From positions 103,425-167,424 of the forward strand of contig NZ_JAMGBF010000003.1 of NCBI RefSeq assembly GCF_023516615.1: a DNA stretch of 64,000 nucleotides, read 5' to 3'. Position numbers and translations under genes: made by a program. The notes under the pieces were generated by a model. That model ran no database searches. It saw nothing but the letters and a program-made list of their open reading frames with translations, and was not told the DNA's origin. Origin of the DNA: Streptomyces panaciradicis. GTDB lineage: Bacteria > Actinomycetota > Actinomycetes > Streptomycetales > Streptomycetaceae. Each line of letters opens with the position of its first letter. The stretch's first letter is position 1. This document shows positions 1-7,288 of the stretch, one piece after another.

Positions 1-459
1 AGCATGGCCGTCCTCGCCTACTTCGTCATGAAGACCCGCACCGGACGCGGTATGCAGGCCACCGCCCAGGACCCCGACACCGCCAAGCTCATGGGTGTCA
101 ACACCGACCGCATCATCGTCATCGCCTTCGCCCTCGGCGCCACCTTCGCCGCCATCGGCGGCGTCGCGTACGGCCTGAAGTACGGCGAGATCAACTTCCG
201 CATGGGCTTCATCCTGGGCCTGAAGGCGTTCACCGCGGCCGTGCTCGGCGGCATCGGCAACATCTACGGAGCCATGATCGGCGGTGTCGTCCTCGGTATC
301 GCCGAGACCCTGGCCTCCGCCTACATCTCCAACATCCCGGGCATGGAAAAGTTCGGCAGCCAGTCCTGGGCCGACGTCTGGGCGTTCGTACTCCTCATCC
401 TCGTGCTCCTCTTCAGGCCACAGGGTCTGCTCGGCGAGCGCGTCGCGGACAGGGCGTGA
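1..459 (+). CDS. livH: Branched-chain amino acid ABC transporter permease, LivH type (3' part only)
   Basis: This is the C-terminal part of an inner-membrane permease that imports leucine, isoleucine and valine. The reading frame is already open at base 1, so the start lies outside the window. The visible 152 residues contain the BPD_transp_2 features: the segment with GRGMQATAQDPDTAKLMGV (the cytoplasmic loop that contacts the ATPase), GGIGNIYGAMIGG, and the ending LLFRPQGLLGE that closes LivH proteins. It overlaps the next permease gene by 4 bases (GTGA), so the two are probably translationally coupled. Family assignment is secure. The exact substrate is inferred from the family and from the complete permease and ATPase set downstream. 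Confidence 0.93.
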   Translation, partial: SMAVLAYFVMKTRTGRGMQATAQDPDTAKLMGVNTDRIIVIAFALGATFAAIGGVAYGLKYGEINFRMGFILGLKAFTAAVLGGIGNIYGAMIGGVVLGIAETLASAYISNIPGMEKFGSQSWADVWAFVLLILVLLFRPQGLLGERVADRA

Positions 460-2291
460 CACCGATGACCACACAGACCACCGCGCCCGAGACCCCGGGC
501 ACCCCCGCCGCTCCCGCCCCGGCCGGCCTCATCGGCATCCCGCCGCACGTCGGCCGCGCACTCGCCGTCGGCGGCGGCGCACTGACCATCATCTCCACCT
601 TCATGTCGTGGACCTGGACGTCCGCCTTCCCCGGCGACCTCACGGTCTACGGCTACCCGGGCGGCCTGCAGGTCCTCGTCCTCATCGGCGGCGTGCTGAC
701 CACCCTCTTCGCGCTGGCCGGCTACGGCGTCAAGGGCCTGAAGTACGTCGTCCCCTCCGGCGGTGACGCGGCGCTGAAGTTCGCCGCCCTGGCCGCCTTC
801 GCCACCGCCTGGTACACGGTCATCGCGATCAGCGTCGAGCTCGGCGGCGTCGTCAACCTCGACCCGGGCGGCTACATCGTGGCGATCGCCACGCTGGCGG
901 CCTTCGTCGGCGCCCTGGCGCTGCCGTTCGAGCACCCCGCGCCCGATCCGATCGACCCCGACGACAGCGCGTGGGAGCAGTTCAAGAACCGGTCCTCGCA
1001 CAAGTGGGAGACCGTCAAGACCGCCTTCTCCGCGCGTCCCCCGCGGCCCGTCGGCAAGCTCCCGACCTACGTCGAGATCCTGGTCATCGCCGTCGTCATG
1101 GCGCTCGGCCTGCTCGTCTTCACGTACGGCATCGGCACCCAGTACGACGAGCTGTTCGTCGGCTTCCTGATCACGGCCGGCTTCGGCTTCGCCGCCCTGA
1201 ACAAGTCCGGTCTCGTCGCCCAGGCCACCGAGATCACCTCGCGGCACCAGACGATCACCGTCTGGGGCGCCTTCATCGCGGCGGCCCTGTTCCCCTTCAC
1301 ACAGACCGACGACCAGTACGCGACCATCGGCGTCTACATCCTGATCTTCGCCACCGTCGCCCTGGGCCTGAACATCGTCGTCGGCCTGGCCGGCCTCCTC
1401 GACCTCGGTTACGTCGCCTTCCTCGGCGTCGGCGCCTACGCCGCGGCCCTGGTCTCCGGCTCCCCCAGCTCGCCGTTCGGGGTGCACTTCCCCTTCTGGG
1501 CGGCCGTCCTCGTCGGCGCCGCGGCCTCGCTCACCTTCGGCGTCCTCATCGGCGCGCCGACCCTGCGACTGCGCGGCGACTACCTGGCCATCGTCACCCT
1601 CGGCTTCGGTGAGATCTTCCGGATCACCGCCAACAACCTGGACGGCACCTCCGGTCCCGACCTCACCAACGGCTCCAACGGCATCTCCTCGATCCCGGAC
1701 CTGAACATCCTCGGCTGGGACCTCGGCGCCACGCACGACATCCTCGGCTTCGCCATCGGCCGGTTCGCCAACTACTTCCTGCTGATGCTGCTCATCACGG
1801 CCGTCGTCGTCCTCGTCTTCCGGCGCAGCAGCGACTCCCGTATCGGGCGCGCCTGGGTCGCCATCCGCGAGGACGAGACCGCCGCGCTCGCCATGGGCAT
1901 CAACGGCTTCCGGGTGAAGCTGATCGCGTTCGCCGTCGGCGCCTCCCTCGCGGGTCTCGCCGGTACGGTGCAGGCGCACGTGACCTACACCGTCACCCCC
2001 GAGCAGTACCAGTTCGCCGGGCCCATCCCGCCGAACTCCGCCTTCCTGCTCGCCGCGGTCGTCCTCGGCGGCATGGGCACCATCGGCGGTCCGCTGATCG
2101 GCGCCTCCCTGCTCTACCTGATCCCGAACAAGCTCCAGTTCCTCGGCGACTACCAGCTGTTCGCCTTCGGTGTCGCGCTCATCCTGCTGATGCGCTTCCG
2201 CCCGGAGGGCCTCGTCGCCAACCGGCGCCGCCAGCTGGAGTTCCACGAAGAGGCCGAAGCGCCCACAGTCCTCAGCAAGACAGGGGCCTGA
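456..2291 (+). CDS. livM: Branched-chain amino acid ABC transporter permease, LivM type
   Basis: Second permease of the LivHMGF importer, 611 residues. The C-terminal half (from about residue 280) is the conserved BPD_transp_2 domain, with GLAGLLDLGYVAFLGVGAYAAAL, the loop SRIGRAWVAIREDETAALAMGIN and the terminal LLMRFRPEGL. The N-terminal 270 residues hold additional hydrophobic segments and a polar linker near residues 165-200, so the protein is longer than the roughly 420-residue E. coli LivM; I believe such extensions occur in Streptomyces. GTG at 456 overlaps the livH stop; an in-frame ATG at 465 is an alternative start. livG follows after 6 bases. Confidence 0.95.
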   Translation: MTPMTTQTTAPETPGTPAAPAPAGLIGIPPHVGRALAVGGGALTIISTFMSWTWTSAFPGDLTVYGYPGGLQVLVLIGGVLTTLFALAGYGVKGLKYVVPSGGDAALKFAALAAFATAWYTVIAISVELGGVVNLDPGGYIVAIATLAAFVGALALPFEHPAPDPIDPDDSAWEQFKNRSSHKWETVKTAFSARPPRPVGKLPTYVEILVIAVVMALGLLVFTYGIGTQYDELFVGFLITAGFGFAALNKSGLVAQATEITSRHQTITVWGAFIAAALFPFTQTDDQYATIGVYILIFATVALGLNIVVGLAGLLDLGYVAFLGVGAYAAALVSGSPSSPFGVHFPFWAAVLVGAAASLTFGVLIGAPTLRLRGDYLAIVTLGFGEIFRITANNLDGTSGPDLTNGSNGISSIPDLNILGWDLGATHDILGFAIGRFANYFLLMLLITAVVVLVFRRSSDSRIGRAWVAIREDETAALAMGINGFRVKLIAFAVGASLAGLAGTVQAHVTYTVTPEQYQFAGPIPPNSAFLLAAVVLGGMGTIGGPLIGASLLYLIPNKLQFLGDYQLFAFGVALILLMRFRPEGLVANRRRQLEFHEEAEAPTVLSKTGA

Positions 2292-2297
2292 CCACAC

Positions 2298-3209
2298 ATG
2301 ACCACCGACACCACCACCCAGGGCACCACCCCGGGCGCCACCGCCCCCGGCCAGGTCGTCCTCGACGCCCGCGGCGTGACGATGCGCTTCGGCGGTCTGA
2401 CCGCCGTGCGCAATGTCGACCTGACCGTCAACAGCGGCGAGATCGTCGGCCTCATCGGCCCCAACGGCGCCGGCAAGACGACCTTCTTCAACTGCCTGAC
2501 CGGCCTCTACATCCCCACCGAGGGCGAGGTCCGCTACAAGGACGCGGTCCTGCCTCCGAAGTCCTTCAAGGTCACCGCGGCCGGTATCGCGCGCACCTTC
2601 CAGAACATCCGTCTGTTCGCCAACATGACGGTCCTGGAGAACGTGCTCGTCGGCCGCCACACCCGGACGAAGGAGGGCTTCTGGTCCGCCGTCCTGCGCC
2701 TGCCCGGCTTCCACCGGGCGGAGAACGCCTCGCGGGACCGGGCCATGGAGCTGCTGGAGTTCGTCGGCCTCGCGAGCAAGGCCGACCACCTCGCCCGCAA
2801 CCTCCCCTACGGCGAGCAGCGCAAGCTGGAGATCGCGCGCGCCCTCGCGAGCGAGCCGGGCCTGCTCCTGCTCGACGAGCCGACCGCCGGCATGAACCCG
2901 CAGGAGACGCGGGCCACGGAGGAACTCGTCTTCGCCATCCGTGACATGGGCATCGCCGTCCTCGTCATCGAGCACGACATGCGGTTCATCTTCAACCTCT
3001 GCGACCGCGTCGCCGTGCTCGTGCAGGGCGAGAAGCTCGTCGAGGGCGACAGCGCCACCGTGCAGGGCGACGAGCGGGTGATCGCCGCCTACCTCGGCGA
3101 GCCCTTCGACGGCTCGCCCGGCGACGACGAGGCCGCCGAGGTCGACGCCGCCGAAGTCCACGCCGACGCCCCGAGGGACGCCGCGCCCGGCAAGGAGAAC
3201 GACCGATGA
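2298..3209 (+). CDS. livG: Branched-chain amino acid ABC transporter ATP-binding protein, LivG type
   Basis: One of the two ATPases that power the Liv importer on the cytoplasmic face of the membrane. The Walker A motif GPNGAGKTT is at residues 54-62. The signature region is the LivG-type YGEQRKLEIARAL near 171-183, and Walker B is LLLLDEPTAGMN near 189-200. The family block AGIARTFQNIRLFANMTVLENV is also present. The last 35 residues form an acidic, alanine-rich tail (DDEAAEVDAAEVHADAP) that is not part of the ATPase fold. Its stop overlaps the livF start by 4 bases (ATGA). Assignment is secure. Confidence 0.96.
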   Translation: MTTDTTTQGTTPGATAPGQVVLDARGVTMRFGGLTAVRNVDLTVNSGEIVGLIGPNGAGKTTFFNCLTGLYIPTEGEVRYKDAVLPPKSFKVTAAGIARTFQNIRLFANMTVLENVLVGRHTRTKEGFWSAVLRLPGFHRAENASRDRAMELLEFVGLASKADHLARNLPYGEQRKLEIARALASEPGLLLLDEPTAGMNPQETRATEELVFAIRDMGIAVLVIEHDMRFIFNLCDRVAVLVQGEKLVEGDSATVQGDERVIAAYLGEPFDGSPGDDEAAEVDAAEVHADAPRDAAPGKENDR

Positions 3210-3922
3210 CCGCACTCCTGGAGGTCGAGGACCTCCGCGTCGCCTACGGCAAGATCGAGGCCGTGAAGGGCATCTCCTTCAAGGTCGAGGCGGGCGAGGT
3301 CGTCACCCTGATCGGCACCAACGGCGCCGGCAAGACCACCACGCTGCGCACCCTGTCCGGGCTGCTGAAGCCGGTGGGCGGCCAGATCAGGTTCGACGGC
3401 AAGTCGCTGAAGAAGACCCCCGCCCACCAGATCGTCTCCCTCGGCCTCGCGCACTCCCCCGAGGGGCGGCACATCTTCCCGCGCATGACGATCGAGGACA
3501 ACCTGCGTCTCGGCGCGTTCCTGCGCAGCGACCGGGCGGGCATCGAGAAGGACATCCAGCGCGCCTACGACCTCTTCCCGATCCTGGGAGAGCGCCGCAA
3601 GCAGGCCGCGGGCACCCTCTCCGGCGGTGAGCAGCAGATGCTCGCCATGGGCAGGGCCCTGATGTCCCAGCCGAAGCTGCTGATGCTCGACGAGCCCTCC
3701 ATGGGTCTGTCGCCGATCATGATGCAGAAGATCATGGCGACGATCGCCGAGCTGAAGTCCCAGGGCACGACCATCCTGCTGGTCGAGCAGAACGCCCAGG
3801 CGGCGCTCTCGCTCGCCGACCACGGTCATGTCATGGAGGTCGGCAGCATCGTTCTGTCCGGCACCGGTCAGAACCTGCTGCACGACGAGTCGGTCCGCAA
3901 GGCCTACCTCGGCGAGGACTGA
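3206..3922 (+). CDS. livF: Branched-chain amino acid ABC transporter ATP-binding protein, LivF type
   Basis: Second ATPase of the Liv importer, 238 residues, the usual LivF length. Walker A GTNGAGKTT is at residues 37-45, the ABC signature LSGGEQQ at 138-144, and Walker B LLMLDEPS at 158-165. The LivF hallmarks HSPEGRHIFPRMTIEDNL and LVEQNAQAALSLADHGHVMEVG are present. It is the last gene of the operon and is followed within 12 bases by a strong bidirectional hairpin. The substrate-binding protein is not in the window and presumably lies upstream of livH. Confidence 0.96.
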   Translation: MTALLEVEDLRVAYGKIEAVKGISFKVEAGEVVTLIGTNGAGKTTTLRTLSGLLKPVGGQIRFDGKSLKKTPAHQIVSLGLAHSPEGRHIFPRMTIEDNLRLGAFLRSDRAGIEKDIQRAYDLFPILGERRKQAAGTLSGGEQQMLAMGRALMSQPKLLMLDEPSMGLSPIMMQKIMATIAELKSQGTTILLVEQNAQAALSLADHGHVMEVGSIVLSGTGQNLLHDESVRKAYLGED

Positions 3923-3933
3923 GTCCTCGGGCG

Positions 3934-3991
3934 GTACGACGAGGCCCGCGCCCCCGGTGCTCCGGGGACGCGGGCCTCACCGCTGTCGTAC
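3934..3991. terminator. Bidirectional intrinsic terminator between livF and the ANTAR regulator
   Basis: An inner stem pairs GAGGCCCGCG with CGCGGGCCTC, and an outer stem pairs GTACGAC (3934-3940) with GTCGTAC (3985-3991). It sits between two converging stop codons, so it can serve both transcripts. There is no long U tract, which is normal for Streptomyces terminators. Confidence 0.75.
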
Positions 3992-3997
3992 GAGGGG

Positions 3998-4654
3998 TCA
4001 GGCCTTGCCGGCCTTCTTCTCGTCGGCGTCCTGGATGACGGCCTCGGCGACCTGCTGCATGGACATCCGGCGGTCCATGGAGGTCTTCTGGATCCACCGG
4101 AACGCGGCCGGCTCGGTCAGGCCGTACTCGGTCTGCAGGATCGACTTCGCGCGGTCGACGAGCTTGCGGGTCTCCAGGCGCTGGGTGAGGTCGGCGACCT
4201 CCTTCTCCAGCTCCTTCAGCTCGGTGAACCGGGACACGGCCATCTCGATCGCCGGGACGACGTCGCTCTTGCTGAAGGGCTTGACGAGGTAGGCCATGGC
4301 GCCGGCGTCCCGGGCCCGCTCGACCAGGTCCCGCTGCGAGAAGGCCGTGAGCATCAGGACCGGGGCGATCCGCTCCTCGGCGATCTTCTCGGCGGCGGAG
4401 ATGCCGTCGAGCTTGGGCATCTTCACGTCGAGGATGACGAGGTCGGGCTGGTGCTCGCGGGCGAGCTCGATGGCCTGCTCGCCGTCGCCGGCCTCGCCGA
4501 CGACGCTGTAACCCTCTTCCTCCAGCATCTCTTTGAGGTCGAGCCGGATGAGGGCCTCGTCCTCGGCGATGACGACACGGGTCGTCAGCGGAGGCACGTG
4601 CGACTTGTCGTCGTCGGGCGCGTCTACGGGCTGGGGCGACTCGGGGGAGGTCAC
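3998..4654 (-). CDS. pdtaR: Response regulator with ANTAR RNA-binding output domain (PdtaR type)
   Basis: A 218-residue two-domain regulator. Residues about 26-140 are a receiver domain with the acidic pair in VIAEDEAL, the phospho-acceptor Asp near 76 in LVILDVKMP, Thr in LMLTAF and Lys in YLVKPFS. A short coiled linker leads to a C-terminal ANTAR domain (RKLVDRAKSILQTEYGLTEPAAFRWIQKTS). ANTAR proteins bind paired RNA hairpins and act as antiterminators, so the output is RNA rather than DNA. The GTG at 4654 is preceded by AAGGAG with a 5-base spacer, which favours it over the upstream in-frame ATG at 4723. No cognate histidine kinase is adjacent. It converges on livF. Confidence 0.93.
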   Translation of the reverse strand: MTSPESPQPVDAPDDDKSHVPPLTTRVVIAEDEALIRLDLKEMLEEEGYSVVGEAGDGEQAIELAREHQPDLVILDVKMPKLDGISAAEKIAEERIAPVLMLTAFSQRDLVERARDAGAMAYLVKPFSKSDVVPAIEMAVSRFTELKELEKEVADLTQRLETRKLVDRAKSILQTEYGLTEPAAFRWIQKTSMDRRMSMQQVAEAVIQDADEKKAGKA

Positions 4655-4756
4655 GGGGGCTCCTTGTTCAGGGCAGGGGTACTGCTGACAAGAGCGTACC
4701 CAGCTGCGGTAAGGTGGGGGCACGGCGGGTGACCGCCGACCTTTGTTTCACAGGGA

Positions 4757-4829
4757 GCCCCGGTAGCCCAGCGGTAGAGGCAATGGTCTCAAACACCATC
4801 CAGCGTCGGTTCGAATCCGACCCGGGGTA
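4757..4829 (+). tRNA. tRNA with anticodon CAA (nominal tRNA-Leu), class I shape
   Basis: A cloverleaf folds cleanly. The acceptor is GCCCCGG/CCGGGGT (pair 1-72 is a G-U wobble), the D arm carries GCC/GGC and a GG pair, and the anticodon stem is ATGGT/ACCAT around loop CTCAAAC. The T arm is GTCGG/CCGAC around TTCGAAT, and the discriminator is A. The CCA end is not encoded. The anticodon reads CAA (Leu UUG). The variable region is only about 5 bases (CCAGC), whereas bacterial tRNA-Leu normally has a long variable arm, so the amino acid identity is uncertain. A T-rich stretch follows at 4831-4843. Confidence 0.85.
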
Positions 4830-4868
4830 CTTTTCCTTCTCTTCCAAGGTCGCCTTTTCGGCGGCTTT

Positions 4869-6305
4869 TCACTTGGGCCGGTCGTCCTCTCCGATGTGGT
4901 GAACCCGCACCATGTTCGTCGCGCCCGGAATTCCGGGCGGTGAACCCGCGGTGATGACCACGATGTCGCCCTTTTCGCAGCGGCCGTATTTCAGCAGAAG
5001 TTCGTCCACCTGGTGGACCATGGCGTCCGTGGAGTCCGCGTGGGGACCGAGGAAGGTCTCCGCTCCCCAGGTCAGGCTGAGCTGGGAGCGGGTGGCCGGT
5101 TCCGGGGTGAAGGCCAGCAGCGGGATCGGCGAGCGGTAGCGGGACAGCCGGCGGGCGGTGTCGCCGGACTGGGTGAAGGCGACCAGGAACCGGGCGCCCA
5201 GGAAGTCCCCCATCTCGGCGGCCGCGCGGGCCACCGCGCCGCCCTGGGTGCGGGGCTTGTTGCTCTCGGTCAGCGGCGACAGCCCCTTGGCGAGGACGTC
5301 CTCCTCCGCGGCCTCGACGATCCGCGCCATCGTCCGGACCGTCTCGACGGCGTACTTGCCGACACTGGTCTCGCCGGAGAGCATCACCGCGTCCGTGCCG
5401 TCGATGATCGCGTTGGCGACGTCCGAGGCCTCCGCACGCGTCGGGCGGGAGTTGTCGATCATCGAGTCCAGCATCTGCGTCGCCACGATCACCGGCTTGG
5501 CGTTGCGCCGGGCGAGTGCGACGGCCCGCTTCTGGACCATGGGGACCTGCTCCAGGGGCATCTCGACACCCAGGTCGCCGCGCGCGACCATGACCCCGTC
5601 GAAGGCGGCGACGATGTCGTCGATGGCGTCCACGGCCTGCGGTTTCTCCACCTTGGCGATGACGGGCAGGCGGCGCCCCTCCTCGTCCATGATGCGGTGC
5701 ACGTCCTCGACGTCCCGGCCGCTGCGGACGAAGGACAGCGCGACGACGTCGGCGCCGGTGCGCAGCGCCCAGCGCAGGTCCTCCTCGTCCTTCTCGGACA
5801 GGGCGGGCACGGAGACGGCGACGCCGGGGAGGTTGAGGCCCTTGTGGTCGGAGACCATCCCGCCCTCGACGACCCTGGTGCGCACCCGGGGGCCGTCGAC
5901 GGCGGTCACCTCCAGGCAGACCTTGCCGTCGTCGACGAGGATGCGCTCCCCGGCCGTGACGTCGGCGGCGAGGCCGGCGTAGGTGGTCCCGCAGGAGTGG
6001 CGGTCGCCCTCGGCGCCCTCCTCCACGGTGATGGTGAAGGTGTCGCCGCGTTCAAGGAGTACGGGACCCTCGGCGAAACGGCCGAGCCGGATCTTCGGGC
6101 CCTGAAGGTCGGCGAGGATGCCGACGCTGCGGCCGGTCTCGTCGGCGGCCTTGCGGACGCGCCGGTAGCGCTCCTCGTGCTCGGCGTGCGTGCCGTGGCT
6201 GAGGTTGAGTCGGGCGACATCCATTCCCGCTTCGACCAGGGCCTTGATCTGGTCGTACGAGTCGGTCGCGGGTCCCAGAGTGCAGACGATCTTTGCTCGG
6301 CGCAT
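4869..6305 (-). CDS. pyk: Pyruvate kinase
   Basis: Converts phosphoenolpyruvate and ADP to pyruvate and ATP at the end of glycolysis; cytoplasmic. The 478-residue protein has the usual bacterial length. It opens with MRRAKIVCTLGPATDSYDQIKALVEAGMDVARLNLSHG split over the start of the TIM barrel, and carries the B domain near 70-165, the catalytic Lys region in VIAKVEKPQAV and the metal-binding GVMVARGDLGVEMP. The ATQMLDSM and C-terminal allosteric-domain sequences (SGDTARRLSRYRSPIPLLAFTP) follow. It is transcribed alone. Streptomyces often carry two pyk genes; I cannot say which this is from sequence alone. Confidence 0.97.
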   Translation of the reverse strand: MRRAKIVCTLGPATDSYDQIKALVEAGMDVARLNLSHGTHAEHEERYRRVRKAADETGRSVGILADLQGPKIRLGRFAEGPVLLERGDTFTITVEEGAEGDRHSCGTTYAGLAADVTAGERILVDDGKVCLEVTAVDGPRVRTRVVEGGMVSDHKGLNLPGVAVSVPALSEKDEEDLRWALRTGADVVALSFVRSGRDVEDVHRIMDEEGRRLPVIAKVEKPQAVDAIDDIVAAFDGVMVARGDLGVEMPLEQVPMVQKRAVALARRNAKPVIVATQMLDSMIDNSRPTRAEASDVANAIIDGTDAVMLSGETSVGKYAVETVRTMARIVEAAEEDVLAKGLSPLTESNKPRTQGGAVARAAAEMGDFLGARFLVAFTQSGDTARRLSRYRSPIPLLAFTPEPATRSQLSLTWGAETFLGPHADSTDAMVHQVDELLLKYGRCEKGDIVVITAGSPPGIPGATNMVRVHHIGEDDRPK

Positions 6306-6436
6306 GATTCGACCCTAGGGCTTACCGGCGGGTAGGGAATTGGTCGTGAATGACTACTCAACAACCTCTGAGTGAAAGGCTGTTGACAAGTAATGAATTG
6401 TGCGCGGGGGTGCTCCGATGAGCATTCCGCGATTCC

Positions 6437-7138
6437 CTAGAGGGCCGGCGGAGCCATGGTGAACCGGGCGTTCACCGCGGCCTGGACGGTCTGCCGCTGG
6501 GGTTCGAGGTCGAGCGCGGCCGGCGCGTCCTCGGCGCCCGCCCCGTAGGCCATGGAGCGCATCCGCGTGCGGTAGGGCTGGGCCTCCTCGGCGCCGATGT
6601 CCGCCAGCTCCACGAGGGCGACGAGCGAGGTGCCGAGCGCCTCGGCGTACTCCCTCGCCCGCTGGACCGCCTCCCGCACCGCCTGCTGCCGGGCCTCCCG
6701 GTGGGCCGGGGAGGCGGGGCGCAGCGCCCACCAGGGACCGTCCACCCGGGTCAGTTCCAAGTCGGCCAGTCGGGTGGTCAGTTCACCGAGGGCGGTGAAG
6801 TCGGTGAGCTCGGCGGTGATGTGGACGCGCCCGTGGTACGCGTGGACGCGCTCCCCGCGCCCCTTGTCCTTCAGTTCGGGACTGACGGACAGGGCGCCGG
6901 TCTCGACGTGCTCCACGGCCTCGCCGTAGGACTTGATGAGCTCCAGGGCCGCGGCGTTGCGGCGGGTGAGGTCGTCGAGGGCGGCCCGGCGGTCCCTGCC
7001 GCGGGAGGCGACGGTGACGCCGATGCGGGCGATCTCGGGGTCGACTTCGAGGTGGGCCTCGCCGCGGACGGCGATGCGGGGGGCGTCCGGGGTGCCGTAG
7101 GGGGCGGGGCGCGGGTCGTCCGATGCGGGGGTGGTCAT
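6437..7138 (-). CDS. SIMPL (DUF541) domain protein
   Basis: A 233-residue protein with one SIMPL domain: RIAVRGEAHLEVDPEIARIGVTVASRGRDRRAALDDLTRR at the start and VQAAVNARFTM at the end are typical of the family. SIMPL proteins in other bacteria are periplasmic or membrane-associated, and some form ring-shaped oligomers; the biochemical role is not established. I see no signal peptide here, so a cytoplasmic location is possible. The ATG at 7138 was chosen because residues upstream of it in the same frame are low-complexity and unconserved in character. An in-frame start at 7198 exists. It stands alone between pyk and a divergent nucleotidase gene. Confidence 0.8.
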   Translation of the reverse strand: MTTPASDDPRPAPYGTPDAPRIAVRGEAHLEVDPEIARIGVTVASRGRDRRAALDDLTRRNAAALELIKSYGEAVEHVETGALSVSPELKDKGRGERVHAYHGRVHITAELTDFTALGELTTRLADLELTRVDGPWWALRPASPAHREARQQAVREAVQRAREYAEALGTSLVALVELADIGAEEAQPYRTRMRSMAYGAGAEDAPAALDLEPQRQTVQAAVNARFTMAPPAL

Positions 7139-7288
7139 ACGCCCCACTGTGTCACTCCCCGCCCGGCCGCCGGGGCGGGTCGGCACGAGAGAGGTCACCG
7201 GATCGCAACCTGGCGGGCCTGTTGCCGGTTGCCATGCTCGGGTCAGAATCTACGCGCGTTGTTGACCTTTTCCCGAGGAGATCGAGAC

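Noticed and set aside
321..3215. Very long open frame on the minus strand opposite the liv genes (and similar ones, such as 10662-14681 plus)
   Set aside because: Low-complexity Gly/Asp/Val/Gln composition typical of antisense frames in high-GC DNA, fully overlapped by genes with clear motifs.
4757..4829. tRNA as an integration site for a mobile element
   Set aside because: No integrase and no second copy of the tRNA 3' end were found nearby; flanking genes are core genes.
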